A DNA stretch of 64,000 nt from Abyssibacter sp036156195 (lineage in GTDB: Bacteria; Pseudomonadota; Gammaproteobacteria; Nevskiales; OUC007): the NCBI GenBank assembly GCA_036156195.1, contig JAYZUZ010000012.1, positions 496,001 through 560,000 on the forward strand. Reading direction: 5' to 3'. Of this stretch, positions 1 through 8,600 are shown piece after piece (within the stretch, counting starts at the first letter, position 1; every line of letters begins with the position of its first letter). Under the pieces are notes generated by a model. It was not told where the DNA came from. It ran no database searches and saw nothing but the letters and a program-made list of their open reading frames with translations. Both the position numbers and the translations under genes were made by a program.

Positions 1-524
1 GCATAGGGTCGTGCAGTCGCAATGGCAAGGCCGACATTATCGGCGTGTAGCCCGCCGGCCAGCATCAGCGGACGCTGGCGCGCCCAGTCGGCGACGCGGT
101 TCCAGTCAAAGGTCTGCCCTGTCCCGCCAGACTCTCCCGGCGCGTGACTATCCGTGAGCAGCAGGGCGTCAGGAAACGCGTGAACGGCCGAACCGGCCTC
201 TCCGCCCAGGCCGAGCGCCTTGATATACGGCAAGCCAAAACGGGCGCATTCCTCGGCCGTTTCCGAGCCGTGGAACTGTAGCATGTCAGGTCGGATCGCC
301 TGGACGATCGCAGCCACGTCGGCGACGGGCTGATCCATCACCAGCGCGACACAGTGGCAAAGCCCCGGTATGCGCTCACGCAGTTGCTGGGCCTGGTCCA
401 GCCCAAGCGCTCGCGGGCTACCGGGCGCGAACACCAGGCCAATCGCATCCGCACCCAAGCGGACGGCGGCGTCGACATCCGCTGCGCGCGTTAGTCCGCA
501 GAATTTGATCCGGGTTCGCTGCAT
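1..524 (-). CDS. trpF: phosphoribosylanthranilate isomerase TrpF (C-terminal end outside window)
   Basis: Tryptophan biosynthesis: isomerises N-(5-phosphoribosyl)anthranilate to the 1-deoxyribulose form with a TIM-barrel fold. The start codon ATG is at 524-522 and the frame stays open to the window edge, giving about 174 residues of a family usually near 200-210. Visible family motifs are the N-terminal KFCGLTRAADVDAAV with the catalytic-type Cys, then GADAIGLVFAPGSPRAL, LQFHGSE, and LAGGLHADNV near the truncated end. The start lies inside the 3' end of truA (34 nt overlap), which suggests translational coupling. The fimV-truA-trpF order is known from Pseudomonas. Truncation is only the window boundary. 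Confidence 0.95.
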   Translation of the reverse strand, partial: MQRTRIKFCGLTRAADVDAAVRLGADAIGLVFAPGSPRALGLDQAQQLRERIPGLCHCVALVMDQPVADVAAIVQAIRPDMLQFHGSETAEECARFGLPYIKALGLGGEAGSAVHAFPDALLLTDSHAPGESGGTGQTFDWNRVADWARQRPLMLAGGLHADNVGLAIATARPY

Positions 525-1309
525 GCTGATCCAAAGAGCGCCGATTCGCCGTCGGCCGCTGGGAAATGGTACGGGGGCGGATAAAGCGCCTGAACGAAGT
601 ACAGGCCACCAGCAGGGCCGGTAATGCCTGCTGCGCTGCGATCCCGCGCTGCAAGAACCGACGCCATTGAATGCTCTGTCCGCTTGCCTTGCCCGATTTC
701 CAACAGTGTACCGGCGATGTTCCGCACCATGTGGTGAACAAAGGCATTGGCCTGAATATCGATCACCACAAAGGCGCCCGACCGTCGCACCGATAAGGAC
801 TCCACTCGCCGCCAGGGTGTTCGAGACTGGCACTCGGCTGCCCGGAAAGAGCTGAAATCATGCTCGCCCAGCAATGTCTGACCGGCGCGATGCATAGCGC
901 TGGCGTCCAGCGGATACGTCCACCAGGCCGCCCGGTTCACCCACAGCGCTGACCGCGAACGGGCGTTGTGGATGACATAGCGATACCGACGGCCTACGGC
1001 GGAATAACGCGCATGGAACGCATCGTCGACGGCCTGTACCCAGCGAATCGCGACATCATCCGGCATACGGGTGTTGGCGCCGAGCATCCAGCTGTGAGGC
1101 GGGCGTTGTACGGGCGAATCGAAATGCACCACCTGCCCAAGACCATGGACACCCGCGTCCGTCCGCCCCGCACAAACCACCTCGATGGGCTGGTCAGCGA
1201 CACTGGACAGTCCGGCCTCGACCTCGGCCTGCACGCCGGTCGCATGCCGCTGGGCCTGCCAGCCGGCATAACGGGTCCCCAGGTATTCGATCCCTGCTGC
1301 GAAACGCAT
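491..1309 (-). CDS. truA: tRNA pseudouridine(38-40) synthase TruA
   Basis: Converts uridines 38-40 in the anticodon stem-loop of many tRNAs to pseudouridine; cytoplasmic. The chosen ATG at 1309 gives 272 aa beginning MRFAAGIEYLGTRYAGWQAQ, the usual N-terminus. A longer frame to 1363 only adds residues that belong to the upstream gene in another frame. The catalytic Asp is D51 in CAGRTDAGVHG. Typical motifs further on include FHARYSAVGRRYRYVI and FVHHMVRNIAGTLLEIG. The start shares one base with the stop of the EcfT-like gene (TGATG at 1311-1307), so it is probably coupled to it, and its own end overlaps trpF. Confidence 0.96.
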   Translation of the reverse strand: MRFAAGIEYLGTRYAGWQAQRHATGVQAEVEAGLSSVADQPIEVVCAGRTDAGVHGLGQVVHFDSPVQRPPHSWMLGANTRMPDDVAIRWVQAVDDAFHARYSAVGRRYRYVIHNARSRSALWVNRAAWWTYPLDASAMHRAGQTLLGEHDFSSFRAAECQSRTPWRRVESLSVRRSGAFVVIDIQANAFVHHMVRNIAGTLLEIGQGKRTEHSMASVLAARDRSAAGITGPAGGLYFVQALYPPPYHFPAADGESALFGSACSEPGSNSAD

Positions 1310-1989
1310 CACAGCAGAATCATCCCCACGGTCACACCACCCAGCGCGACCGGCAGCGTCCATTCCAGTACACGGGGTGTCGCCACTTCAATCCATTGCC
1401 GCTCAACCGGTGCAGCAGCGGACTCGATTTCCTGGACCAGCGAGGAGGCCACGTCTACCCAGCCGCGACGCGCCGCGGTGCGCAGTTCGCTGACACGGGT
1501 CTGCAGTTCAGCCACCTGCTGCAATGTCAGCGCGAGACGGACCGCGAAGCGCTCGGTACGTAGGCCAAGCGCCGACAGCGGCGTCGCCAGCCAGACGAAG
1601 CCAGCTGCCAGTTTTTCAGCGGGTAGCGGACGCACCAGCCAATGCACCGCCAGCAGGAGCGTGATGAGCACCAGCGTTCTGTGTCCGCCTTCCGAGACCC
1701 CTTGCCAACTGGGGCGATCGAGGTTTGCGAACATCGGCTCACCTGGCGTGAATCCCAGGTAGAGCACGCCCAATGCGATAAACAACCACTTGAGCTGCTG
1801 CAGAGCACGCAGCCAGTGGACGACGGCCTGTTGCCCGCATTCAAGCGCAAACACAAACACCAGCACGATCGTCATGCCGGTCAGAGCAGGTAAATCCGCC
1901 AGCATGAGCAGCACGGCCAGCACCAGCAGCGTGAGCAGTCGCACCGGTGCGCTGACTTGCGTGAGCGCACGGCGAGCACCCGCCCTCAC
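1309..1989 (-). CDS. EcfT/CbiQ-like membrane protein
   Basis: 226 aa from a GTG start at 1989. The N-terminal half holds several hydrophobic segments (about residues 18-45, 65-85 and 100-120). The second half is a helical, partly charged region containing LGLRTERFAVRLALTLQQVAEL and RTAARRG. This layout resembles the transmembrane T-component of ECF vitamin/metal transporters, in which cytoplasmic Ala-Arg-x coupling helices contact the ATPases. No ATPase or substrate-binding S-component lies nearby, so a transport role is only inferred. It sits between fimV and truA, which are usually adjacent in Pseudomonas, and is coupled to truA by a 1-nt overlap. Family assignment is from sequence character, not from a search. 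Confidence 0.6.
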   Translation of the reverse strand: MRAGARRALTQVSAPVRLLTLLVLAVLLMLADLPALTGMTIVLVFVFALECGQQAVVHWLRALQQLKWLFIALGVLYLGFTPGEPMFANLDRPSWQGVSEGGHRTLVLITLLLAVHWLVRPLPAEKLAAGFVWLATPLSALGLRTERFAVRLALTLQQVAELQTRVSELRTAARRGWVDVASSLVQEIESAAAPVERQWIEVATPRVLEWTLPVALGGVTVGMILL

Positions 1990-2106
1990 GGCTGACGCAT
2001 CGCCGGCACGAATCGAGGACGGGCCAACATGTCGTTACGGAGCACGGCGTAACCCCGCCCTCTGGCCCCGGCCAGCCTGGGACACCGACCAGCAACCACC
2101 GCTTGC

Positions 2107-2125
2107 GCGGACTTCATGAAGCCGC
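2107..2125 (-). terminator. short hairpin just after fimV stop
   Basis: A near-perfect stem of GCGG plus CTTC pairing with GAAG plus CCGC, with one bulged base, 8 nt past the fimV stop. No T-tract follows, so it could attenuate rather than end transcription into the EcfT-like gene. The remaining 1990-2106 interval shows nothing else I can name. Confidence 0.25.
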
Positions 2126-2132
2126 GACAGGC

Positions 2133-5100
2133 TCAGGCCTTGCCGGCCAGCTGTGCCTTGAGTTCAGTGGCCTCGGCCTTCTGCTCGTCGCTGCCAGCGG
2201 CCAGCACATCGTCCAGCAGGCTGCCCGCCATCTCGGCATCGCCCATGTCGACATACGCGCGAGCCAGGTCCAGCTTGCTACCCAGGTCGACAGGATCAGC
2301 GCCCTCGCCGTCCTCGTCTGCGTCTGCGTCTGCGTCTGCGTCAAACAGGCCATCAAGATCCACGGCGTCAGTGTCCGCAGATGCGGTCTCGTCTCCGGTA
2401 TTCGAGCCGGTGTCAGGCGTTTCGGCCATGTCGAAGTCGAACTCACCGAGATCGAGCTCCGTCGCATCATCTGCAACCGATTCGAGATCCGACAGGGGTT
2501 GATCCGCTGCGCGCTCATCCAGGTCAAAACCGGATAAGTCCACGTCAAAGTCGTCTACAGCCGCGGGGGCTACCTGCGAATCCGCGTCGGCAGACGGCTC
2601 GGGTTCGGCGAGAAAGTCATCCAGTTCACTAATGAACGATTCGGTGTCCGGTCCTGCAGGGGTTTCATCCGTATCCCCTGCCAGATCATCCGTCGACTGC
2701 GTGTCCTGCTCGGATCCGCTGGCCGGCATGTCCGCGTCCGGTGCGGAGTTCTCGGCAGCCGTTGCCTCACCGGCCTCCGCTGCCCCGCTGGACGGTACGC
2801 CAAACTCGCCAAAGTCGAACTCGGCAGGATCATCCGCATCCGCTTCCAGCGCAGCGAGGTCGGTGTCCCCGATGAGGTCACCCGCCTCGGCGTCGCTGAG
2901 GGTGTCGACAGCAGCCTCAGGCCGCGTTTCAGCCTCGCCGTCCGTCAGTGCCAGTTCGTTGGCGGGCTCATCGGGCGTCTCATCCGTCGGGGCCTGCGCG
3001 GCCTCATCCAGGGCCGGATTGTCCGCCACCTCGAAGTCACCCAACTCATCGAGCACCGCATCCGCCTCTTCCTCGGCGAGCAGGGGCTCGTCAGAGGTCA
3101 TGGTGTCGATATCAAAGGCAAGTGCTTCCGCTGAGGCGTCTGCCGGTTCGACCTCCTCAGAGGATGCCGCAGCAGTCGCGGATTCGTCCCCAATGGCGTC
3201 GGCCGGCTCCTCTGCAGACACGCTGTCCGAGTCCACAGCATCGAGCGTGAATTCAAGCGAGTGCCCGTCGTCTGCAGCATCCGTCGCATCGTCTTCCAGA
3301 GAAGACTCGACCGGCTCGGGTGCATCAATGGATTCGTCACCCACCTGAGGCTCGAGATCAAACTCCAGCGACATCTCGTCGTCGGCTGGGCGCGCGGCAG
3401 CGTCGTCGACTCCCGCTGAGTCGATGCTGGGCGTGTCAAAATCGCCCAGGTCAAAATCTGCAGCGGGCTCGCCAGCGGGCGCGGGCTCAGCGTCGGAGTC
3501 AAAGTCGAGATCCAGCCCGCCTTCGATGTCTGCCTCGGGGCCAGCCTGGAACAGCGGGTCATCGGCCGCAATCTGCTGGCCCATGATGGCAATGCGATTC
3601 CACTCCGCCGGCGCGTTCTCCACCAGCTCCGGCTGCACGCGCCTGGCCAGTGCGACAAATTCCTCAGACTGGCTGGCCGCGAAATACACCTCGGCCAGTT
3701 TCGACTTGATGTCAGCCCGCCCAGGGTCGGCGTCCATGGCCTGCTGCAGCAGCAGGGCAGCCTCGTCGTACAGCCCGTAGGCCAGATGGAAGTCCGCCTC
3801 GGCGACCGGATCGTCGCCACTGACGTCGATCATGATAGTTTCTGAATGGAATTGCTGCGTCGATTCGCTGGGAGGCGTTTCGCTGGCCGGCCCGGTCGGA
3901 GGGGCCTCTACCGCCCCTGCGTCGAAAACGGTGGTGGCTTCCAGCCCGAAATCGTCCGGCGTCGGGTCCAGTCCTTCCGCGAGCTCAGCAGCCTCGTCGT
4001 TGGCATCAAAGCTGGCGGTTGCTGCCAGGGTGGCCGTCTCTTCACCAGTGGCCAATCCCTCTGCCGGCACGGCCTCTTCGGCCGGCGGCTCATCGGGCTT
4101 GCTCGGTGGTGGTTCATCCGCCTTTGCAGCACTGGGCCAGGTCGGCGCGGTGGCGACCGAAGCCTGCCGACGCTTCCAGACCACATAACCGAGCCCGCCG
4201 CCGGCGACCAGCGCCAGCAATACGATCAACCATGGGAACCCGCCCTCGTCCTCGACTGGGGCCTGAACCGGGGCAGCGGGCTGGCTGACTGCATCCTCGG
4301 CCGCCGAGTCGGCTACAGGTTCGGTGGTCTCAGTGGTCGGTTCGGCGCTTGTGTCCTCGTCCGGCTGCGCACCAAGAATCGGCTCCGGAGGCTCAGGTCG
4401 ACCGGGAACAGGCTGACCTGCCTGCTGGGCACGCAAGCGCTCCAGGGCCGTCATGGGACGCTGTGGGGTTTCGTCCTCAGTGCTGGCCGGTTCGGCCGAC
4501 GCCACCGCAGCCTCGGCCTCCATGGGCACCTCGGTGGACTCTGCAGCCGCCGTCTCGGTGAGCGCCTCGTCCTGATTCGCTGGCGCGCTGTCCTCAGCCG
4601 CCGCGTCGGTTTGCGACGAGGTCGGCTCGTCGCTGGGCTGTTCCGGCTGAACGGGTTGTGGAGCGGGTTCCGCCTCGACGCTCGGCTCAACAGGCTTCGG
4701 CAGCTGTGGCGGGACTGGGCGTGATGACGCAACAGGGGCCGACGCAGAAGGACGGTAGGCCTGTCGCTGGCGCGCAATCTCCTGCTTGGCCTCCAGCGCA
4801 TCCAGGCTGGCCACATCGGCAGCGCTGGGCACATGGAGCATGGCCCCCGACCGAAGCGTATTGATATTGCCGTCGAAGGCCTCCGGGTTCGCCAGGTAAA
4901 TGGCCAACTGCATCTGGCTCATCGTCAGCGTCGGATCCGGACGCAGACGGAATGCAATGCTCCACAGCGTTTCTTTGGGTTGCACCGGGCCATAGCGGCC
5001 GACGCGGGTGTCTTCGCGCCTGGGTGCGGGTGCGATGATCCGTGGCTCAGGTGGCGGCGCGGCTGGGCGGACCGATTCGGGATTCGCGCCATCGACCCAA

Positions 5101-5654
5101 CCGACACCTTCATTGAAGGCAGGGTCTGTTGTCGGCGCCTGATCCGCAGGGGCCTGCGCAGAGCGCGCCGTCGCCCGGCTGCTGGTCGTGGGCTCCGGCG
5201 AACGCTGAGGCACCGGGCTGCTGACATCCGATGCAGCCGTATCCGCCTCGGCCACCGGCTCGAAGGCGACCGCAGGCGGATCCAGCAAAATCGTGTAATT
5301 CCGCAGCAGCCGGCCGCTACCCCAGCTGAATTCCAGCAACAAGTCGAGGAAGGGCTCCCGCGCTGGCCGTTGACCGCGGATGCGAACAAACGGCGGCGTC
5401 CCCCGGACGACCTCGAAGTCCAGGTCGGCGACATAGCTGGTCAGTTCCAGCCCCGCAGTTTCATAGGCCGCCACCGAGGCCGGGCTGACGACCAGCGACC
5501 CCAACTCCTCCGGAGTCACGGCAATCAGTGGTACGCGAGCGTCCAACGGCTCGTTGAGCATGGTCCGCACTTCGATCTCGCCAATGGCGAGCGCATCTGC
5601 GCGGTAGATGATGCTGGCACTCGCAAGCGCGAGAATAACTGCGGCGAAACGCAT
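2133..5654 (-). CDS. fimV: FimV/HubP-family polar hub protein
   Basis: 1173 aa inner-membrane protein. In Pseudomonas FimV supports type IV pilus assembly, twitching and cAMP signalling; Vibrio HubP is a polar landmark. Order of parts: signal-like segment (1-22, ending ...YRADALA), conserved FimV N-terminal domain (about 23-125), LysM peptidoglycan-binding domain (about 219-276, with KETLWSIA and LRSGAMLHVPS), Pro/Ala/Glu-rich linker, one transmembrane helix (about 473-493), TPR-like repeats (about 615-680), a long Asp/Glu-rich cytoplasmic region, and the conserved C-terminal FimV TPR domain (about 1120-1173, DLARAYVDMGDAEMAGSLLD). The acidic part includes a (Asp-Ala)n run encoded by a hexanucleotide repeat. 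It is separated from asd by a 174-bp leader. Confidence 0.95.
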   Translation of the reverse strand: MRFAAVILALASASIIYRADALAIGEIEVRTMLNEPLDARVPLIAVTPEELGSLVVSPASVAAYETAGLELTSYVADLDFEVVRGTPPFVRIRGQRPAREPFLDLLLEFSWGSGRLLRNYTILLDPPAVAFEPVAEADTAASDVSSPVPQRSPEPTTSSRATARSAQAPADQAPTTDPAFNEGVGWVDGANPESVRPAAPPPEPRIIAPAPRREDTRVGRYGPVQPKETLWSIAFRLRPDPTLTMSQMQLAIYLANPEAFDGNINTLRSGAMLHVPSAADVASLDALEAKQEIARQRQAYRPSASAPVASSRPVPPQLPKPVEPSVEAEPAPQPVQPEQPSDEPTSSQTDAAAEDSAPANQDEALTETAAAESTEVPMEAEAAVASAEPASTEDETPQRPMTALERLRAQQAGQPVPGRPEPPEPILGAQPDEDTSAEPTTETTEPVADSAAEDAVSQPAAPVQAPVEDEGGFPWLIVLLALVAGGGLGYVVWKRRQASVATAPTWPSAAKADEPPPSKPDEPPAEEAVPAEGLATGEETATLAATASFDANDEAAELAEGLDPTPDDFGLEATTVFDAGAVEAPPTGPASETPPSESTQQFHSETIMIDVSGDDPVAEADFHLAYGLYDEAALLLQQAMDADPGRADIKSKLAEVYFAASQSEEFVALARRVQPELVENAPAEWNRIAIMGQQIAADDPLFQAGPEADIEGGLDLDFDSDAEPAPAGEPAADFDLGDFDTPSIDSAGVDDAAARPADDEMSLEFDLEPQVGDESIDAPEPVESSLEDDATDAADDGHSLEFTLDAVDSDSVSAEEPADAIGDESATAAASSEEVEPADASAEALAFDIDTMTSDEPLLAEEEADAVLDELGDFEVADNPALDEAAQAPTDETPDEPANELALTDGEAETRPEAAVDTLSDAEAGDLIGDTDLAALEADADDPAEFDFGEFGVPSSGAAEAGEATAAENSAPDADMPASGSEQDTQSTDDLAGDTDETPAGPDTESFISELDDFLAEPEPSADADSQVAPAAVDDFDVDLSGFDLDERAADQPLSDLESVADDATELDLGEFDFDMAETPDTGSNTGDETASADTDAVDLDGLFDADADADADEDGEGADPVDLGSKLDLARAYVDMGDAEMAGSLLDDVLAAGSDEQKAEATELKAQLAGKA
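2315..2342. repeat. hexanucleotide microsatellite in fimV
   Basis: Four perfect copies of CGTCTG plus a partial CGTC. On the coding (minus) strand it encodes alternating Asp and Ala in the acidic tail of FimV. Because the unit is two codons, copy-number changes would keep frame. Confidence 0.85.
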
Positions 5655-5760
5655 GATCCTGTCGACTCTCCCCTGGCCTTGCCGCCGTCGGTCGACGTAC
5701 CCCCGGCTTAAACCATGTGCGTATCGGTCACACTGCGCGAGTCTGCTACCCGGGACCCGC

Positions 5761-5790
5761 GTGAACCTGATCGACCTCGATCAAGTTCAC
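5761..5790. promoter_or_regulatory. 13-bp-arm inverted repeat in the fimV leader
   Basis: GTGAACCTGATCG, a 4-nt loop (ACCT), then CGATCAAGTTCAC: 12 of 13 positions pair. It lies between the asd stop (5829) and the fimV start (5654), about 25-55 nt downstream of the predicted fimV transcription start. No T-tract flanks it on either strand, so a plain intrinsic terminator is unlikely. One half contains CTCGATCAA, matching half of an FNR/Anr site, but the spacing of a full site is wrong. Operator or leader hairpin are both possible. Confidence 0.5.
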
Positions 5791-5828
5791 ACATTACTTT
5801 CAGTGTTTCCTTAAGTCGCTGTTATACC

Positions 5829-6854
<1,026 letters not shown>

Positions 6855-6878
6855 AAGAATGTCCGTTCGCGTCTGAAT

Positions 6879-7952
6879 TCAGTGTGCGGTTTTTTCGAGA
6901 GCGCGGATGACCGCATCGCCCATGGCTGCGGTCCCCACCGGGGTCGTGCCGGGCTGATGCAAATCCGCGGTGCGCAACCCATCGGCAAGCACCTGGCCGA
7001 CAGCAGCTTCTACGGCCTCGGCCATTGTCGTCTCGCCCAGGCTATAACGCAGCAACATGGCCAGTGACAGAATGGTTGCCAATGGATTGGCCTTGTCCTG
7101 ACCGGCGATGTCGGGAGCCGAACCATGGACCGGCTCGTACAGGCCGCGACTCTGCTCGTTCAAGGACGCCGAAGGCAGCATGCCGATCGACCCCGTCAAC
7201 ATGGCGGCAATGTCGGAAAGCACATCCCCGAACAAGTTGCCCGTTACGATGACATCGAACTGCTTGGGTGCCCGAACCAGCTGCATTGCTGCGTTGTCGA
7301 CGTACATATGCGACAACTCGACATCCGGATAATCGGCGGCGACAGCTGTAACGGTCTCACGCCAGAACTCCGAGACTTCCAGCACATTCGCCTTATCCAC
7401 GGAGCAGAGGCGGCGCCCGCGTAGCCGGGCAATTTCAAAGGCACGGCGGGCAATGCGCTCAACCTCCGCCCGGCTGTACACCATGGTGTTATACGCCCGA
7501 TCCGCAGCCTGTTCCCGAGGCTGACCGAAGTAAATCCCCCCTGTCAGCTCACGAACAATCATGATGTCGAGACCGGCCACCAGTTCCGGCCGCAGGCTAG
7601 AGGCCTCCGCCAGTTCCGGCGCCAGCGTGGCCGGCCGCAGATTTGCAAACAAATCCAGGCCGGCACGAATCCGCAGCAGTCCGCGCTCCGGGCGCTTGTC
7701 CCGTGCAATCGTGTCCCATTGGGGCCCGCCCACCGCACCAAACAACACAGCGTCCGCAGCCTTGGCCAGTGCAAGCGTACGCTCGGGCAGTGGATCGCCC
7801 TCGGCCTCGTAGGCGGCACCGCCAATCAGGCCGCGCTCCAGTTCCACGGACAGTCCATGGGTGCGCGTCAGCGTCTGGATGACGCGCTCCGCCTCGCGGA
7901 TGATCTCGGGGCCGATACCGTCGCCAGGCAGCAGCAGCAGTTGATGGGTCAT
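6879..7952 (-). CDS. leuB: 3-isopropylmalate dehydrogenase
   Basis: Oxidatively decarboxylates 3-isopropylmalate to 2-oxoisocaproate in leucine synthesis, using NAD. 357 aa, full length. Motifs: LLLPGDGIGPEIIREAERV at the N-terminus, the RELTGGIYFGQPRE loop, DKANVLEVSEFWRE, and the phosphate/metal region NLFGDVLSDIAAMLTGSIGM followed by EPVHGSAPDIAGQDKANPLA. Its start overlaps the leuD stop by 4 nt (ATGA at 7952-7949), so the two are coupled. Confidence 0.98.
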   Translation of the reverse strand: MTHQLLLLPGDGIGPEIIREAERVIQTLTRTHGLSVELERGLIGGAAYEAEGDPLPERTLALAKAADAVLFGAVGGPQWDTIARDKRPERGLLRIRAGLDLFANLRPATLAPELAEASSLRPELVAGLDIMIVRELTGGIYFGQPREQAADRAYNTMVYSRAEVERIARRAFEIARLRGRRLCSVDKANVLEVSEFWRETVTAVAADYPDVELSHMYVDNAAMQLVRAPKQFDVIVTGNLFGDVLSDIAAMLTGSIGMLPSASLNEQSRGLYEPVHGSAPDIAGQDKANPLATILSLAMLLRYSLGETTMAEAVEAAVGQVLADGLRTADLHQPGTTPVGTAAMGDAVIRALEKTAH

Positions 7953-8596
7953 GTTGCGTCTCGTGTGTAAAGCCAGGGTGCAGCCGCTCGCTGGCGGGCC
8001 TCGAACGCGCGGATGGCCTCTGCGTATTGCAGCGTCTTGCCAATTTCGTCCAGGCCCTGCATCAAGGCATCACGCCGGAAGCCGTCGATCTCAAAGCTCC
8101 AGACACGGCCATCGGGATGACGGACCTCGCAGGCCTGCAGATCCACCGTCAGATCCAGCGGCGCAGCGGTCGCGTCCTGCATCAGTGCTTCAATGACCTC
8201 GGCCTCGAGCACCAGTGGCAGCACGCCGTTCTTGAAACAGTTGCTGAAGAAAATGTCGGCATAGCTCTCAGCGATGACCACGCGAAAACCGTAGTCGGCC
8301 AATGCCCAGACAGCATGTTCACGCGATGAGCCGCAGCCGAAGTTGCGTCGTGCGAGCAGGATACTGGCCCCGCGCTGTGCCGGCTGATTCAGCACAAAAT
8401 CGGGGTTTTCGACCCGGTCTTCCGGGCGTGAATCGAGGGTGCCCGCGTCCGTGAAACGCCACTCATCGAACAGAAACGCGCCAAAGCCGGTGCGCTTAAT
8501 CGACTTGAGGTACTGCTTGGGAATGATGGCATCGGTATCGACATTCGATCGATCCAGGGCTGCCACCCGCCCGGTATGTGTCACTAACGGCTCCAT
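7949..8596 (-). CDS. leuD: 3-isopropylmalate dehydratase small subunit
   Basis: Swivelling-domain subunit that, with LeuC, isomerises 2-isopropylmalate to 3-isopropylmalate. 215 aa, normal for the gammaproteobacterial form. Motifs: LDRSNVDTDAIIPKQYLKSI near the N-terminus, NFGCGSSREHAVWAL (substrate binding), and FFSNCFKNGVLP. It starts 4 nt after the leuC stop and overlaps leuB by 4 nt, so leuC-leuD-leuB is one translationally linked unit. Confidence 0.98.
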   Translation of the reverse strand: MEPLVTHTGRVAALDRSNVDTDAIIPKQYLKSIKRTGFGAFLFDEWRFTDAGTLDSRPEDRVENPDFVLNQPAQRGASILLARRNFGCGSSREHAVWALADYGFRVVIAESYADIFFSNCFKNGVLPLVLEAEVIEALMQDATAAPLDLTVDLQACEVRHPDGRVWSFEIDGFRRDALMQGLDEIGKTLQYAEAIRAFEARQRAAAPWLYTRDAT

Positions 8597-8600
8597 GGCA

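Noticed and set aside
2315..2342. CRISPR-like repeat
   Set aside because: It is a 6-bp in-frame microsatellite in fimV with no spacers.
3846..5711. Two long plus-strand frames (3846-4724 and 4833-5711) opposite fimV
   Set aside because: They are antisense to fimV in a GC-rich, low-complexity region, have no recognisable motifs, and fimV is unambiguous on the other strand.
5771..5784. FNR/Anr box (TTGAT-N4-ATCAA) at fimV
   Set aside because: Only one half-site matches; the other half differs at two positions, and the larger inverted repeat has a different centre.
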